Positions 16,814-26,308 of a stretch of 64,000 nt of DNA are shown piece by piece (position 1 is the first letter of the stretch; each line of letters starts with the position of its first letter). The position numbers and the translations under genes were made by a program. The DNA comes from Acidobacteriota bacterium (GTDB taxonomy: Bacteria > Acidobacteriota > Blastocatellia > Pyrinomonadales > Pyrinomonadaceae), in NCBI GenBank assembly GCA_018269005.1, contig JAFDVK010000032.1, positions 310,001-374,000 on the forward strand. Reading direction: 5' to 3'. Below the pieces are notes generated by a model. It was given only the letters and a program-made list of their open reading frames with translations, did not search any database and had not been told where the DNA came from.

Positions 16814-19021
16814 TTATACGTTCGTGCGCTCAACGGCGATAACACCGGGCACGCTTCGGACGGCGCTCATCACCTTGTCGAGGTGCTTCTTGTCGTGGAC
16901 CTCGACCGTTACTTCGATCAGTCCGATATCTTCCTTCGACACATTGGCGCGTGCATCGCGAATTCCCGTCTTGATCTCTGCGATCGCATTCGTGATACCG
17001 GCGAGCATTCCCGTGCGATTCTCGGTCGTTGCGAGCAGCTGGACGGACTGGATCTCGCCGTCGCGATCTTTCGCCCATTCGACGTCGACGATACGGTCGC
17101 GGTTGACCATCAGCTGCCGCACGTTCTTGCACCGCTTATTGTGCACAACAACGCCCTTCCCGAGCGAGATGTAACCGATAATGTCCTCGCCTCTCAGCGG
17201 ATTGCAGCATCGCGCTCGCGTTACCAGCAGATTCTCGACGCCCTTGACGCTGATCGCATCTTCGCCGAGGCCAATGAACTTCTTAACGGCCTTGACGCCG
17301 GCAGAAATGCGCGTCGGTGACTTTTTCTCCGGATCGAGCTCTTCGAACTTTTCCGTACCGAGGAACTTCGAAAGTACATTTCGCGGCAGGGTCTTACCGT
17401 AGCCGATAGACGCAAGAAGATCGTCCGGACGACTGAGGCCGTAGTCGCTGGCAATGCGTTTCATTTCGGCCTCGTTATTTACCAGCTTCTTAGCCGAAAC
17501 CCGGAAACGTTCAGCCTCGCGTTCCAGCAGCTTTCGCCCAATATCGACCGATTCCTGCCTCTGCTGTTCTGATATCCAATGCCTGATGCGGTTGCGGGCC
17601 CTTGAGGTAACAACATGGTTGAGCCAGTCGCGGGAGGGTTTTGAGTTCTGCGTCGTGAGGATCTCGATGACGTCGCCGTTTTGGATCTCAGTGCGAAGCG
17701 GGACGATCCGGCCGTTGATCTTCGCACCCGTACACGTATCGCCAACGACCGAGTGAATAGCGTACGCGAAATCGATGGGTGTCGATCCCCTTGGAAGCTG
17801 AATCACCTTTCCCATCGGGGTAAAGGCATAAACGTCCTTCGGAAAAAGATCGAGCTTCAAAGATTCGATGAAATCTTCAGAATTCTCGTTATCCTCGGTG
17901 GTCTCGACCAGCGGAAGCAGAAGCTTTTCGACCGTTTTTCTTAGTTCATCGAGGCTCTCGTCATCCTCGCTCGAACCTAAAGAGCTTTCTTTGTACTTCC
18001 AGTGGGCAGCAACGCCCTCTTCGGCGATGTGGTGCATTTCTTCAGTCCGGATCTGCACCTCAAATGCCTGTCCGCTGCCGCTGATCACCGAGGTGTGGAG
18101 CGATCGATACAAGTTATCCCTCGGGATCGCGATCCAGTCCTTAAAACGCTCCGGCACCGGCGTCCAGATGTCGTGAACGACGCTCAATGCAAGATAGCAG
18201 TACTTTCGATCATTCGGCGTGATGATGCGTGCGGCTATCAGGTCATAGACCTGCTCAATGTGGATCTTTTGCTTCTTGAGCTTCTTCCAGAGCGAATACA
18301 GACGCTTGACGCGGCCCTCGACCGATACGAACGGTACGTCATTTTCGAGTAGCTTTGTTTCGATGGTTTCTTGTATTCGGGCGAGCGTAGCTTCGAGTTC
18401 GGGACGGCGGGCTTCGACGATATCGGAAAGGCGTTTGTATTCGTCGGGGTGAAGGTTCTTGAACGATAGGTCCTCAAGCTCGCTTCGCATCTTACCCATT
18501 CCGAGCCGATGTGCGATAGGGGCGTAAATGTCGAGAGTCTCCTGCGAGATCCGAGCCCGCTTTTCCGGCTTCAGGAATTCCATCGTCCGCATATTGTGCA
18601 GACGATCCGCAAGCTTGATAAGCACGACTCGAACGTCCGTGATCATCGCGAGAACCATTTTTCGGACATTCTCGGCCTGCTGCCGCTCCTTCGACAGATT
18701 GCTTATGTGAGCGATCTTCGTAAGGCCGTCCACCAGATGCGTGATCTCATCGCCGAAGTACGACTTTATCGTATCGAGATCGACAAGCGTGTCTTCGACA
18801 ACATCGTGAAGCAGGCCCGTCGAAACGCTGACCTCGTCAAGCCGCATCTCGGCAAGGATCTCGGCAACTTCCAGCGGATGGACAAGGTACGGTTCGCCAG
18901 ATGCGCGCGTTTGGCCTTTGTGATGAAGCGCGGAGAAAAGGTATGCGCGCCGGATCAGATCGACGTCGGCGTCAGGCCGATTCGTCGTAACTGTCTCGAT
19001 AACGTCTTCGATCCGGATCAT
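16814..19021 (-). CDS. rel: Bifunctional (p)ppGpp synthetase/hydrolase (Rel/SpoT)
   Basis: This 735-residue stringent-response enzyme makes and degrades ppGpp. The hydrolase HD domain keeps its metal motifs (HHKGQTRASGEPYLVHP, LLHDVVEDT, and LADRLHNMRTM). The synthetase domain keeps RIITPNDRKYCY, NLYRSLHTSV and the FEVQIRT segment, so both activities look intact. Next come a TGS domain (RGSTPIDFAYAIHS), a helical region, a CC/zinc-finger-like part (RARCCNPLRGEDIIGYIS), and a C-terminal ACT domain. ATG 19021 is preferred to TTG 19039. A short gap separates it from the RidA gene. Confidence 0.96.
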   Translation of the reverse strand: MIRIEDVIETVTTNRPDADVDLIRRAYLFSALHHKGQTRASGEPYLVHPLEVAEILAEMRLDEVSVSTGLLHDVVEDTLVDLDTIKSYFGDEITHLVDGLTKIAHISNLSKERQQAENVRKMVLAMITDVRVVLIKLADRLHNMRTMEFLKPEKRARISQETLDIYAPIAHRLGMGKMRSELEDLSFKNLHPDEYKRLSDIVEARRPELEATLARIQETIETKLLENDVPFVSVEGRVKRLYSLWKKLKKQKIHIEQVYDLIAARIITPNDRKYCYLALSVVHDIWTPVPERFKDWIAIPRDNLYRSLHTSVISGSGQAFEVQIRTEEMHHIAEEGVAAHWKYKESSLGSSEDDESLDELRKTVEKLLLPLVETTEDNENSEDFIESLKLDLFPKDVYAFTPMGKVIQLPRGSTPIDFAYAIHSVVGDTCTGAKINGRIVPLRTEIQNGDVIEILTTQNSKPSRDWLNHVVTSRARNRIRHWISEQQRQESVDIGRKLLEREAERFRVSAKKLVNNEAEMKRIASDYGLSRPDDLLASIGYGKTLPRNVLSKFLGTEKFEELDPEKKSPTRISAGVKAVKKFIGLGEDAISVKGVENLLVTRARCCNPLRGEDIIGYISLGKGVVVHNKRCKNVRQLMVNRDRIVDVEWAKDRDGEIQSVQLLATTENRTGMLAGITNAIAEIKTGIRDARANVSKEDIGLIEVTVEVHDKKHLDKVMSAVRSVPGVIAVERTNV

Positions 19022-19064
19022 ACGGTGGTATTTCGGCAAGGCATGTCGCCCAGGCCAAACCTAC

Positions 19065-19097
19065 AAAAAAAGTGCCCATCTAATTGTAAATGGGCAC
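19065..19097 (-). terminator. Terminator of the tonB-exbBD operon
   Basis: On the minus strand GTGCCCAT (19097-19090) pairs with ATGGGCAC (19079-19072), an 8-bp perfect stem, followed by a run of seven T. It lies 34 bases after the last gene of the operon. Confidence 0.85.
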
Positions 19098-19130
19098 CTC
19101 GCTAAATTGGAAGGAAAATCGACTGTCCGA

Positions 19131-20201
19131 TTATTTATTTGCGTTCGCAGAACCGTTGGCGTTGGCCGCATTCGCCGCCTCAGCCGCTTCCTTGGCCGCA
19201 GCTCGTGCTTGAACCGCGTCATCGATCTTCTGAACGACATCGCCCAACTGGTTCATCGCGCCCTTCGCCGTCTCGTAGTCAGCCTTAAACTTGTCGCGTC
19301 CCGAATTATCGCCGTTCATCTCGGCGATGCGGGCCTGCTGGTTGATCAAGCTAGCCTTATAGGAACGAACCGACTGGAATATCTTCAGCACCTCGGAAGC
19401 AAGAGCGAGTTCGACATCCGACATCGTGTCCGGATTTAGCGAACCTGACTTCTTGACCGAGTCCGGCTCAAGAGCCATCGCCTGATCGATCAGCGCCATA
19501 CCGTCGGTCGTGCACTGCTGCAGTTTTGCGAATTGGGCCGCATCCGCCGGCTTAACGTATTGATAAGCCTGCTTGCCGTCACCGGCAGCCACCGTCTTCT
19601 TGGTCTCAGGTGTATCTGAGATCTCGCTTGCGCAGGTATTCTGCTTTGCGGCAAGAGCGCTGAGGGCACGAGCACGGGCCGTCGGAGGATATGCCTGATC
19701 CTTCGCCACCTGTTCGAGCCAAGCAGTAGCCTTGTCCGGCATCTGAATATTGTCGTAAAGGCTCGCTATCGCACTAGAGGTCGAGTTCACGGACGACAGC
19801 GAATTGAGATACATACGCTGCGCATCCGCAGATGCTGGGTTCGCATTGTATGCCGCCTCGGTCTCCTTTAGGTCCTTCAGGTATTGCGGAAGGCTGACCT
19901 TATAAGCATCGATCGCTTCTTGGGCCTTTCCTTTGTCCGAGCGGTTGCCGATGTATTCCGAATGGAGGGTACGAGCAAGAGAAAGCTGCGCCGTACGTCC
20001 TTCGAGTGTCTCACCCTCTGGGTCAAGCGATGCAGCATACCTAAAACGCTCTTCGGCCTCGGGAAACTTTCGGTCCTTATAAGCCTTGGCACCGTCCACG
20101 AGGTTCTTACGCGCCATTACGCGATTGTAAAAGGAGCAGCCGGAGCCGAGTGAGACCATCACTGCGACCACCGCTAGAACTCCTAAACGAGAGATTCTCA
20201 T
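19131..20201 (-). CDS. TPR-type lipoprotein at the end of the tonB-exbBD operon
   Basis: A 356-residue protein with a lipoprotein signal (MRISRLGVLAVVAVMVSLGSGC). An alpha-helical region follows whose phrases AKAYKDRKFPEAEERFRYAASLDPEGE and AIDAYKVSLPQYLKDLKE look like tetratricopeptide repeats. The C-terminus is Ala/Asn-rich (NAANANGSANANK). No enzymatic motif is seen. As the last gene of the TonB energy-coupling operon it may organise envelope complexes, as TPR lipoproteins do in Tol-Pal type systems (inference from position). Confidence 0.75.
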   Translation of the reverse strand: MRISRLGVLAVVAVMVSLGSGCSFYNRVMARKNLVDGAKAYKDRKFPEAEERFRYAASLDPEGETLEGRTAQLSLARTLHSEYIGNRSDKGKAQEAIDAYKVSLPQYLKDLKETEAAYNANPASADAQRMYLNSLSSVNSTSSAIASLYDNIQMPDKATAWLEQVAKDQAYPPTARARALSALAAKQNTCASEISDTPETKKTVAAGDGKQAYQYVKPADAAQFAKLQQCTTDGMALIDQAMALEPDSVKKSGSLNPDTMSDVELALASEVLKIFQSVRSYKASLINQQARIAEMNGDNSGRDKFKADYETAKGAMNQLGDVVQKIDDAVQARAAAKEAAEAANAANANGSANANK

Positions 20202-20324
20202 TATTACACTCCAGTTAATAAGAGCCGGGACGTAAGGCCATTTCCCCTAAAGGCCGATCGCTCCAAAGGCGCCTTCCGCTCGAATGAACGAACGGCAACA
20301 AGGCCACGCCCCGTTCCAAAATTG

Positions 20325-20798
20325 TTAGTTTGCAAGATCGTCGATCTGCAGGCCGATGGGCGAAGCCCCGGCCTGTTTGACCGCGTCGATCACCAGGACC
20401 ACATCACCGTACCGCACGCTTTTCGGCGCCTTTACGAACAGTGTCCGCTCGACCTGGTTCGTGTTCTCATTCAGGACGCCTTTATCAGCACGTTCCTTGA
20501 AAACCTCTTTGAGCTTTGCGATAAGGCCTTCGGTATTGGTCACATCGCCATAAGGCTCGTTGTTCAAGGTTACGCCTTTAGTGTCTTTATTGATCGCGAC
20601 GACAAGGGTGTACGGGTTCGCCTGAACCACAACATCCTGTTGATCTTTCTTCTCGGCCGGGACCTTCGCCTCAAATCGGCTAGGCTTCAGCGGAGTAATG
20701 ACCATGAAGATAACGAGCAGCACAAGCAGCACGTCGATCAACGGGGTCACGTTGATATTTGGTTTGGCGCCGTCACCGCCGCCGGTTGACATTCCCAT
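20325..20798 (-). CDS. exbD: ExbD/TolR biopolymer transport protein (second)
   Basis: 157 residues: a short cytoplasmic N-terminus, one transmembrane helix with the essential Asp motif (INVTPLIDVLLVLLVIFMV), and a periplasmic domain ending VVLVIDAVKQAGASPIGLQ. ExbD couples the proton motive force to TonB. It follows the first exbD by 81 bases. A Gly-rich N-terminal GMSTGGGDG is seen in other ExbD proteins of multi-exbD operons. Confidence 0.93.
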   Translation of the reverse strand: MGMSTGGGDGAKPNINVTPLIDVLLVLLVIFMVITPLKPSRFEAKVPAEKKDQQDVVVQANPYTLVVAINKDTKGVTLNNEPYGDVTNTEGLIAKLKEVFKERADKGVLNENTNQVERTLFVKAPKSVRYGDVVLVIDAVKQAGASPIGLQIDDLAN

Positions 20799-20879
20799 AT
20801 AAACTCCTCAGTACCCGGGAGCAATGAATCAGAGAGGCCCTTTTTTCGGTCCGTCTTCATTGCTCCGAGTTGTTTTGCG

Positions 20880-21329
20880 TTAGCCTCCCTGCTGAGCAGG
20901 GGCTCCCTTCTTCTTATCCGCGACGAGGCCGACCTTGTCGATATCCTGCCGCCTGATAGTGTCGATCGCCTGAACGACCGTTCCGTAATCCACATCGATA
21001 CCGCTCTTGATATAGACGATACGCTGTGCAGGTGCCTTACCTTCCATCCTCTTCTTGATGATGTCACCAAGCTGATCGATCGGGTATTGCTCCTTACCGA
21101 TGTAGAAGTTGTTGGAATTCGGGATCGCAACTACAACTGACGACTCCTTTGCGATATCCGGATCCTCATCCGGGCTTATCATGTCGCGCGGCAGGTTAAC
21201 TGTCACGCCCGACTGAAGCAGCGGTGTCACGATCATAAAGATGATCAGGAGCACCAGCATGATATCGACCATCGGAGTTACGTTAATATCCGAATTGTAT
21301 TCGTCGGCTCCGCCGACCTGCATACTCAT
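20880..21329 (-). CDS. exbD: ExbD/TolR biopolymer transport protein (first)
   Basis: 149 residues with the same plan as its paralogue: SDINVTPMVDIMLVLLIIFMIV contains the membrane-embedded proton-carrying Asp. The periplasmic part ends GTVVQAIDTIRRQDIDKVGLV. Two different ExbD proteins in one operon suggest a hetero-oligomeric stator or two TonB-type outputs. It lies 54 bases after the exbB-like gene. Confidence 0.93.
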   Translation of the reverse strand: MSMQVGGADEYNSDINVTPMVDIMLVLLIIFMIVTPLLQSGVTVNLPRDMISPDEDPDIAKESSVVVAIPNSNNFYIGKEQYPIDQLGDIIKKRMEGKAPAQRIVYIKSGIDVDYGTVVQAIDTIRRQDIDKVGLVADKKKGAPAQQGG

Positions 21330-21383
21330 AATTAACCATCTCCTAGTTCGGGCTTTTGTAAAAAAGCCGAGAACGATGCGATC

Positions 21384-22094
21384 CTAGCCCTTCAGATTCT
21401 TTCCGCGCTGACGGATAAAGTAGTCAACGAGTTCAGAAGCCGAGTTCTCCATTTCGACACCAAAGCTGGTAACTTTGTTCGTGAAATAGTTGAAAAGCCA
21501 CACCGCAGGAACTGCGACGAGAATACCGCCTGCCGTTGTTACAAGGGCTTCAGCGATAGCACCGCCGACCGCGCCGATACCGGCCGTCTCGTTGGTCCTC
21601 AAAGCCTGGAACGCACCGATGATACCGATGACCGTACCGAAGAGTCCGACGAACGGAGCCGTCGAGCCGACCGTTGCAAGGCCTGCGAGGCCGCGCTTTA
21701 GTTCAGCCGTCTTCACGGCAATGGCACGCTCGAGGGCACGCTTGGATGATTCCATCTCGAGATCAGTGATCTCCGAGTTGCTCTGGTGAGCTGAGAACTC
21801 CTTAAGGCCCGAGGAGACGACCATAGCAAGGTGCGAATCCTTGTGGCGGTCGCTGATATTGATCGCTTCGTCGATATTGCTCGTCTTGAGCGCCTGAGCG
21901 ACCTTCGGGGCATACTGACGGGATTGCGTCTTTGCCTTGTTATAGGTGAGCCATCGTTCGATACCCACTGCGATCATATAGACCGACTGGATAAGCAGAA
22001 CGATAACCACGCCCCATCCGGGGATCGTCAAGCTGTGCACGATATCGTAGAGGCCGAATGAAATGCCTCCCTCGAACATCACAAAAAGTGTCAT
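21384..22094 (-). CDS. exbB: ExbB/TolQ/MotA proton channel protein
   Basis: This 236-residue inner-membrane protein has three hydrophobic segments. The second and third hold the family signature GLAGLATVGSTAPFVGLFGTVIGIIGAF and AEALVTTAGGILVAVPAVWLFNYF. It forms the proton channel with ExbD and energises the TonB protein encoded just upstream. The length and topology are those of ExbB. Confidence 0.95.
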   Translation of the reverse strand: MTLFVMFEGGISFGLYDIVHSLTIPGWGVVIVLLIQSVYMIAVGIERWLTYNKAKTQSRQYAPKVAQALKTSNIDEAINISDRHKDSHLAMVVSSGLKEFSAHQSNSEITDLEMESSKRALERAIAVKTAELKRGLAGLATVGSTAPFVGLFGTVIGIIGAFQALRTNETAGIGAVGGAIAEALVTTAGGILVAVPAVWLFNYFTNKVTSFGVEMENSASELVDYFIRQRGKNLKG

Positions 22095-22217
22095 TGTTTT
22101 TCCTCCAAAAAGAAATCGAAGATATTTTTACTCTGTATTTGCAGAAAATTTGCGGGATGCCGGGCCTAATAGCGTCAGGAGCGGCATCCCGCGAATACGT
22201 CGCCAACTATCCGTAAT

Positions 22218-23024
22218 TTACGGATTGAACGTGTACCGGATCACGCCGGAAACCTTTACGGGCTGTCCCGAAAGCAATGTCGGGCTGAACTTCGAGCGTC
22301 GGGCCGCCTCGACAGCAGCCTGTACGAGCAGCGGATTGCCGCCCGCAGGCGTTGCAGAAACAACGTTCCCATGCTCGTCGATAAGCACCTGGACAGTTAC
22401 GGTTCCCGAAGCGTGCATCGCACGAGCGGTAGCCGGATAACGCGGTTGAACGAGGTTGACGGCCTTACCGTTCAGCACACCGCCCGAAACCGTCCTAGGA
22501 ACCGGTTTTGGCGTCGGCGGCGGAGCATCGATATCGTCGTTGCCGTCCTTATCACCATTTGCGGTCTTTCCGTCACCGAAAGTATTCGTCGTTCCGGCTA
22601 CCGCACCTTGACCGCGCTGCTGGGTGGCCGCCAAGTTCGTCACGTCCTGATTCCCCTGCATCGTCTTAACGTTCTCGCGCATGGCGACGACCTTTTTGTT
22701 ATCGGTGGTGATCGGTGGCGGCTTGTCAGGCGGCGTCGTGTTGATGTTCGCGATCAGCTCCTTGCGTATATCGACATCCGGGGCTCTCTTCTGCTCCGGC
22801 TGCTTCTCCTCCTTCGGCGGAGGTGCCTCATCGGGCGGCGGCGGTGCGACCAAAGCGGTAAGCTCAAGGTCTCCGGTGCCCATTCCATAATCCTTGCCGA
22901 ACAGGCTAACGGTCGTGCCCGCTACCAACCCTGCGAGAACCAGAACAAAGAACACCAGGAACAGTGCCCCTTTTCGTCGGTTTTCCGGCGAGTTGTTTTT
23001 AGACTCTACTAGTTGATCAAGCAT
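22218..23024 (-). CDS. tonB: TonB family energy transducer
   Basis: 268 residues. The N-terminal membrane anchor is at about residues 20-42. A Pro-rich, charged periplasmic spacer follows (APPPPDEAPPPKEEKQPEQK). The C-terminal TonB domain begins VNLVQPRYPATARAMHASGTVTVQVLIDEHG and ends VKVSGVIRYTFNP. GGAGG precedes ATG 23024. It is the first gene of the operon, about 300 bases downstream of the promoter candidate. TonB-dependent receptors are not encoded in this window. Confidence 0.94.
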   Translation of the reverse strand: MLDQLVESKNNSPENRRKGALFLVFFVLVLAGLVAGTTVSLFGKDYGMGTGDLELTALVAPPPPDEAPPPKEEKQPEQKRAPDVDIRKELIANINTTPPDKPPPITTDNKKVVAMRENVKTMQGNQDVTNLAATQQRGQGAVAGTTNTFGDGKTANGDKDGNDDIDAPPPTPKPVPRTVSGGVLNGKAVNLVQPRYPATARAMHASGTVTVQVLIDEHGNVVSATPAGGNPLLVQAAVEAARRSKFSPTLLSGQPVKVSGVIRYTFNP

Positions 23025-23320
23025 CTTAATCCTCCATTCTGCCTCTTGGTGCCAAATTCGAGGTCAACGGTCACGAAACGTTTTCAAAACTTAGATGTAG
23101 CCGCACCTGCTCTCGTTGCAGCCGCAAACATGGGATCAGGGCGACGCGACGAGACGATATCCTGTTGTTTAGATCGATGAGTTCCGAATTATCGGCGAGG
23201 GCTGCTTGAACGTCAACCGACTGCCTGAATTCGCAAAACGGGAAACCCGACACCTATCGCATTAACTGCGAATTCGGATACGAGCTAAACAAACTTTCTA
23301 ATTGACCAGCAACGTAGGAA

Positions 23321-23349
23321 AGTCTAAAAGTTTGAAACCCTAAAGTCAA
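23321..23349 (-). promoter_or_regulatory. Promoter of the tonB-exbBD operon
   Basis: On the minus strand TTGACT (23349-23344) and TAGACT (23326-23321) are 17 bases apart, immediately after the secF terminator. The resulting leader of about 300 bases (23025-23320) holds no gene or recognisable riboswitch that I can see. Confidence 0.5.
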
Positions 23350-23371
23350 GATGAATAATGCTTTTTATTAC

Positions 23372-23405
23372 AAAAGGGCGGCTGTTCCGCCATACCCTTT
23401 TTGCG
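23372..23405 (-). terminator. Terminator after secF
   Basis: On the minus strand GGCGG and CCGCC pair around a short AACAG loop, extended by AAAAGG and CCCTTTT arms, ending in a T-rich stretch. It lies 12 bases after the secF stop. Confidence 0.65.
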
Positions 23406-23416
23406 CCCGCGTCGAA

Positions 23417-24511
23417 CTACCGCGTTACCGGACGACGCGTTACGGATCTACGCGAAGAGGACGCAAGCTTTTCACCCTTAGTCGTCGAAGGCGCAAGCGC
23501 ATCTTTGATCTTCGAATCACCTAATTTTGACTGCCACCAAATGGCGATCGGGCTCGCGATGGCGATCGTCGAATAGCAGCCGAGCGTCAAGCCGACGAGC
23601 AACGCCAGCGAAAAGCTCCTTAAGACCTCTCCGCCGAAGACCACGAGAGCAAGCACCGAAAGGATAACAAGGCCCGCCGTAATGACCGTTCGCGAAAGCG
23701 TCTGGTTGATCGAATCGTTCGTGATCTCGAACAGCGAATCATGGCGCCGCATCGGCACATTTTCGCGCACACGGTCAAAGATGACGATCGAGTCGTTCAC
23801 TGAAAAACCGACGATGGTCAAAATTGCCGCGATAACGGTCAAATTCACTTCCCATTGAAAGATCGAGAAGAAGGAAAGCACCATGATCACATCGTGGAAT
23901 ACGGCGATGACCGCACCGGCAGCGTATGTCCAGTCGTATCGGAAAGCGATGAAAACAAGTATGCCCACGAGGCCCAAAAGCGTCGCGATGACCGCCTGAT
24001 TTCTAAGCTGCGATCCGGCGATGGCGCCGACAGAATCCGTTCCGATGATCTTGTAAGCTGCGTCAGGGGCCGTATCGAGCGTTGCGTCGCCCTCAGCGGC
24101 AGTACCGAACGTATCAAGCGCAGATTTCACCTCTGCGCGGCCGGCTTGGACCTGCAGCGTATGATCCTGATCTGAAACGCCCTCAGGGCTCGTTTCCGCC
24201 TCAAGAAGCGGTATCTTGATCAAGACCTCATCGGGCTTGTTCGTGGACGACTGGATGACCGGATCGCCGACGCCGGAATTATTGAGGGCCGCCCGTATCT
24301 CGTCGTCGGTCGGGCGGTTCCTGAATTTCGCGGTCACGATCGTTCCACCCTTGAAGTCGACTCCCATATTGAAGGAATCCGTGCCGCCCGGAGTAAGTTC
24401 GCGGCCGACCGCCGAGACCAGTCCGGCGATCATGATCGCGATCGAAATACCAATAAATGCACGACGACGGCGAAGCCAATCGAAATGGAAGTTGTCAAAA
24501 GGATTTAACAT
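23417..24511 (-). CDS. secF: Protein translocase subunit SecF
   Basis: 364 residues. SecF hallmarks are the N-terminal FDFHFDWLRRRR-like start and first helix, the Gly-rich MGVDFKGGTIVTAKF, and a C-terminal RND-type six-helix bundle with FSVNDSIVIFDRVRENV. It works with SecD to drive late protein export using the proton motive force. The periplasmic insert (about residues 100-155) is slightly long. It is the last gene of the run der to secF, 64 bases after secD. Confidence 0.96.
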   Translation of the reverse strand: MLNPFDNFHFDWLRRRRAFIGISIAIMIAGLVSAVGRELTPGGTDSFNMGVDFKGGTIVTAKFRNRPTDDEIRAALNNSGVGDPVIQSSTNKPDEVLIKIPLLEAETSPEGVSDQDHTLQVQAGRAEVKSALDTFGTAAEGDATLDTAPDAAYKIIGTDSVGAIAGSQLRNQAVIATLLGLVGILVFIAFRYDWTYAAGAVIAVFHDVIMVLSFFSIFQWEVNLTVIAAILTIVGFSVNDSIVIFDRVRENVPMRRHDSLFEITNDSINQTLSRTVITAGLVILSVLALVVFGGEVLRSFSLALLVGLTLGCYSTIAIASPIAIWWQSKLGDSKIKDALAPSTTKGEKLASSSRRSVTRRPVTR

Positions 24512-24575
24512 CTGTAATCACTAACACGTTCGAAACGGGAAGCATCAAGACGCTTCCCCGTCCCGCATAGAAAAC

Positions 24576-26273
24576 CTAGATACTTAGCCTGTCCATCTTC
24601 GGCCGCAAACTCAACTCCCAGTTGAAGATCGTTCTCGATACGAAAACGGCCGTGAACAGGTTGATCAGCAAGCCTAAGATGAGGGTGACGGCAAAGCCGC
24701 GGATCGGGCCGGCACCGCCGGCCATATACAAGATAATTGACGAGATGATCGTCGTGATATGCGTATCGATGATCGTCACGAAGGCTCGGTCGAACCCGAG
24801 GTCGATCGACGTCGGAATATCAAATCCGGCCTTCAATTCCTCGCGGATACGCTCAAAGATCAGCACGTTCGAGTCAACGGCCATACCAATACCGAGGATC
24901 AGTCCCGCGATGCCCGGCAGCGTCAGCGTCGAGCGTATGAGCACGAGTGCGGCGATCGTCAGAAGCATATTCAGCACAAGGGCCACGACCGCGTTCACGC
25001 CCGAACCGCGATAGTAAAAGAGCATGAAGACGATAACGAGCCCAAGGCCGCCAAGCGACGCTTCGACGCCGGAGCGGATCGAGTCAGCACCAAGGCTCGG
25101 CCCGACCGTTCGCTCTTCCTGATAGACGATCTTCGCCGGCAATGCACCTGATTTCAGCGTCAACGCGAGGTCCTCGGCCGACGTTTTTGTGAACTTGCCG
25201 GAAATCTCGCCGCTGTCAAAGATCTGCGACTTGATAAACGCCGCGGACTTGACCTCGTCATTCAAGACGACGGCCATATAGTTGTTGATGTTCTTGCCCG
25301 TCCACTCACCGAACTTCTGTGCACCCGAAGGCTTGAATTGGAACGAGATCTGGTAATCGCCCTGGGCGCCGGTGCGGGAAACTGCTTCGGCGTTTCGAAG
25401 TTCGCTTCCGTCAACGACCGCCGGATATTCGACCACCACATACCTCGTCGGAGCCTTCTGATCCGGCGTTTGTCCGGCCGCCGTCGGTTCGTCACGCTCA
25501 GCGTACGGCAGGATCTTGCGATTTGCCGGAACAGTTCCGCCAAGCGATGCCTTTGCCGCATCGACCGTTGGATAAGTCGTTACGGGTGCAGGGTTTGCCG
25601 CACTGACGATCTTCATCAACGCGAGGTTCGATTCCGCACCGATAAGCGACTTCACACGCTCAGGATCGTCAACGCCCGGCATCTGCAAAAGGATCTGGCC
25701 GGAAGTCGGTGAACCCTGATTCTGTATGGTCGGTTCCTTGACGCCGTATGTGTTGATACGGCTCTCGATGATCTTCTTTGCCTGCGATACCGCATCGACT
25801 TTCAGGACATTTTGCGCCGCAGCACCCAGCGTCCATGAGATCGTCGAACCCGAAGTGGTCTCATTCCAAGTCTGAAGATCGACCTTCTTTTTCACGGCCT
25901 CGGCAACTGCGCTGAGGTCCGTCCCGTCGGCCAAGGTCACGTTGAAAGAATAATTTCCATTCTCTGCGACCGTCGCGTTGTTAGTCACCTGAAACTTGGG
26001 TTCGGTGCTGTCCTGAATCGCCGAGACCGCCGCCTGTGCGTTATTCTCGGTCATCGTCTTGAGGTAATCATCGAGCTTTACGCGCATCACGAGATGCGAG
26101 CCGCCCTTGAGATCGAGCCCGAGATTGATATTCTCGGCAAGATTCGTCTTGATCCCTTCCCAAGTAAAGTCGGCCGACGTCGGCATGCGACGCGGGCCAA
26201 ACACCATATATACTCCGACCAGCGTGATGGCGAGAATTACGCCCGTCCTGATCCACAACCCAGTTCTTTTCAT
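24576..26273 (-). CDS. secD: Protein translocase subunit SecD
   Basis: 565 residues with the SecD signature NLGLDLKGGSHLVMRV after the first membrane helix. A large periplasmic P1 domain follows, then the RND-like bundle with GIGMAVDSNVLIFERIREEL. SecD and SecF form one complex; here they are separate genes in the usual order yajC-secD-secF. The length is normal. A P1 head segment carries a somewhat long insertion around residues 225-290. Confidence 0.96.
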   Translation of the reverse strand: MKRTGLWIRTGVILAITLVGVYMVFGPRRMPTSADFTWEGIKTNLAENINLGLDLKGGSHLVMRVKLDDYLKTMTENNAQAAVSAIQDSTEPKFQVTNNATVAENGNYSFNVTLADGTDLSAVAEAVKKKVDLQTWNETTSGSTISWTLGAAAQNVLKVDAVSQAKKIIESRINTYGVKEPTIQNQGSPTSGQILLQMPGVDDPERVKSLIGAESNLALMKIVSAANPAPVTTYPTVDAAKASLGGTVPANRKILPYAERDEPTAAGQTPDQKAPTRYVVVEYPAVVDGSELRNAEAVSRTGAQGDYQISFQFKPSGAQKFGEWTGKNINNYMAVVLNDEVKSAAFIKSQIFDSGEISGKFTKTSAEDLALTLKSGALPAKIVYQEERTVGPSLGADSIRSGVEASLGGLGLVIVFMLFYYRGSGVNAVVALVLNMLLTIAALVLIRSTLTLPGIAGLILGIGMAVDSNVLIFERIREELKAGFDIPTSIDLGFDRAFVTIIDTHITTIISSIILYMAGGAGPIRGFAVTLILGLLINLFTAVFVSRTIFNWELSLRPKMDRLSI

Positions 26274-26308
26274 TGGTTAAAAATACGTGCTATCAAACTT
26301 GCAGAGCT

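Noticed and set aside
16723..16845. N-terminal extension of the RidA ORF
   Set aside because: It overlaps the rel gene, and ATG 16722 with its ribosome-binding site starts the conserved region.
23025..23320. Riboswitch in the 300-base tonB leader
   Set aside because: I looked for paired conserved elements (for example of cobalamin type, which often precede TonB genes) and found no recognisable box or stem set.
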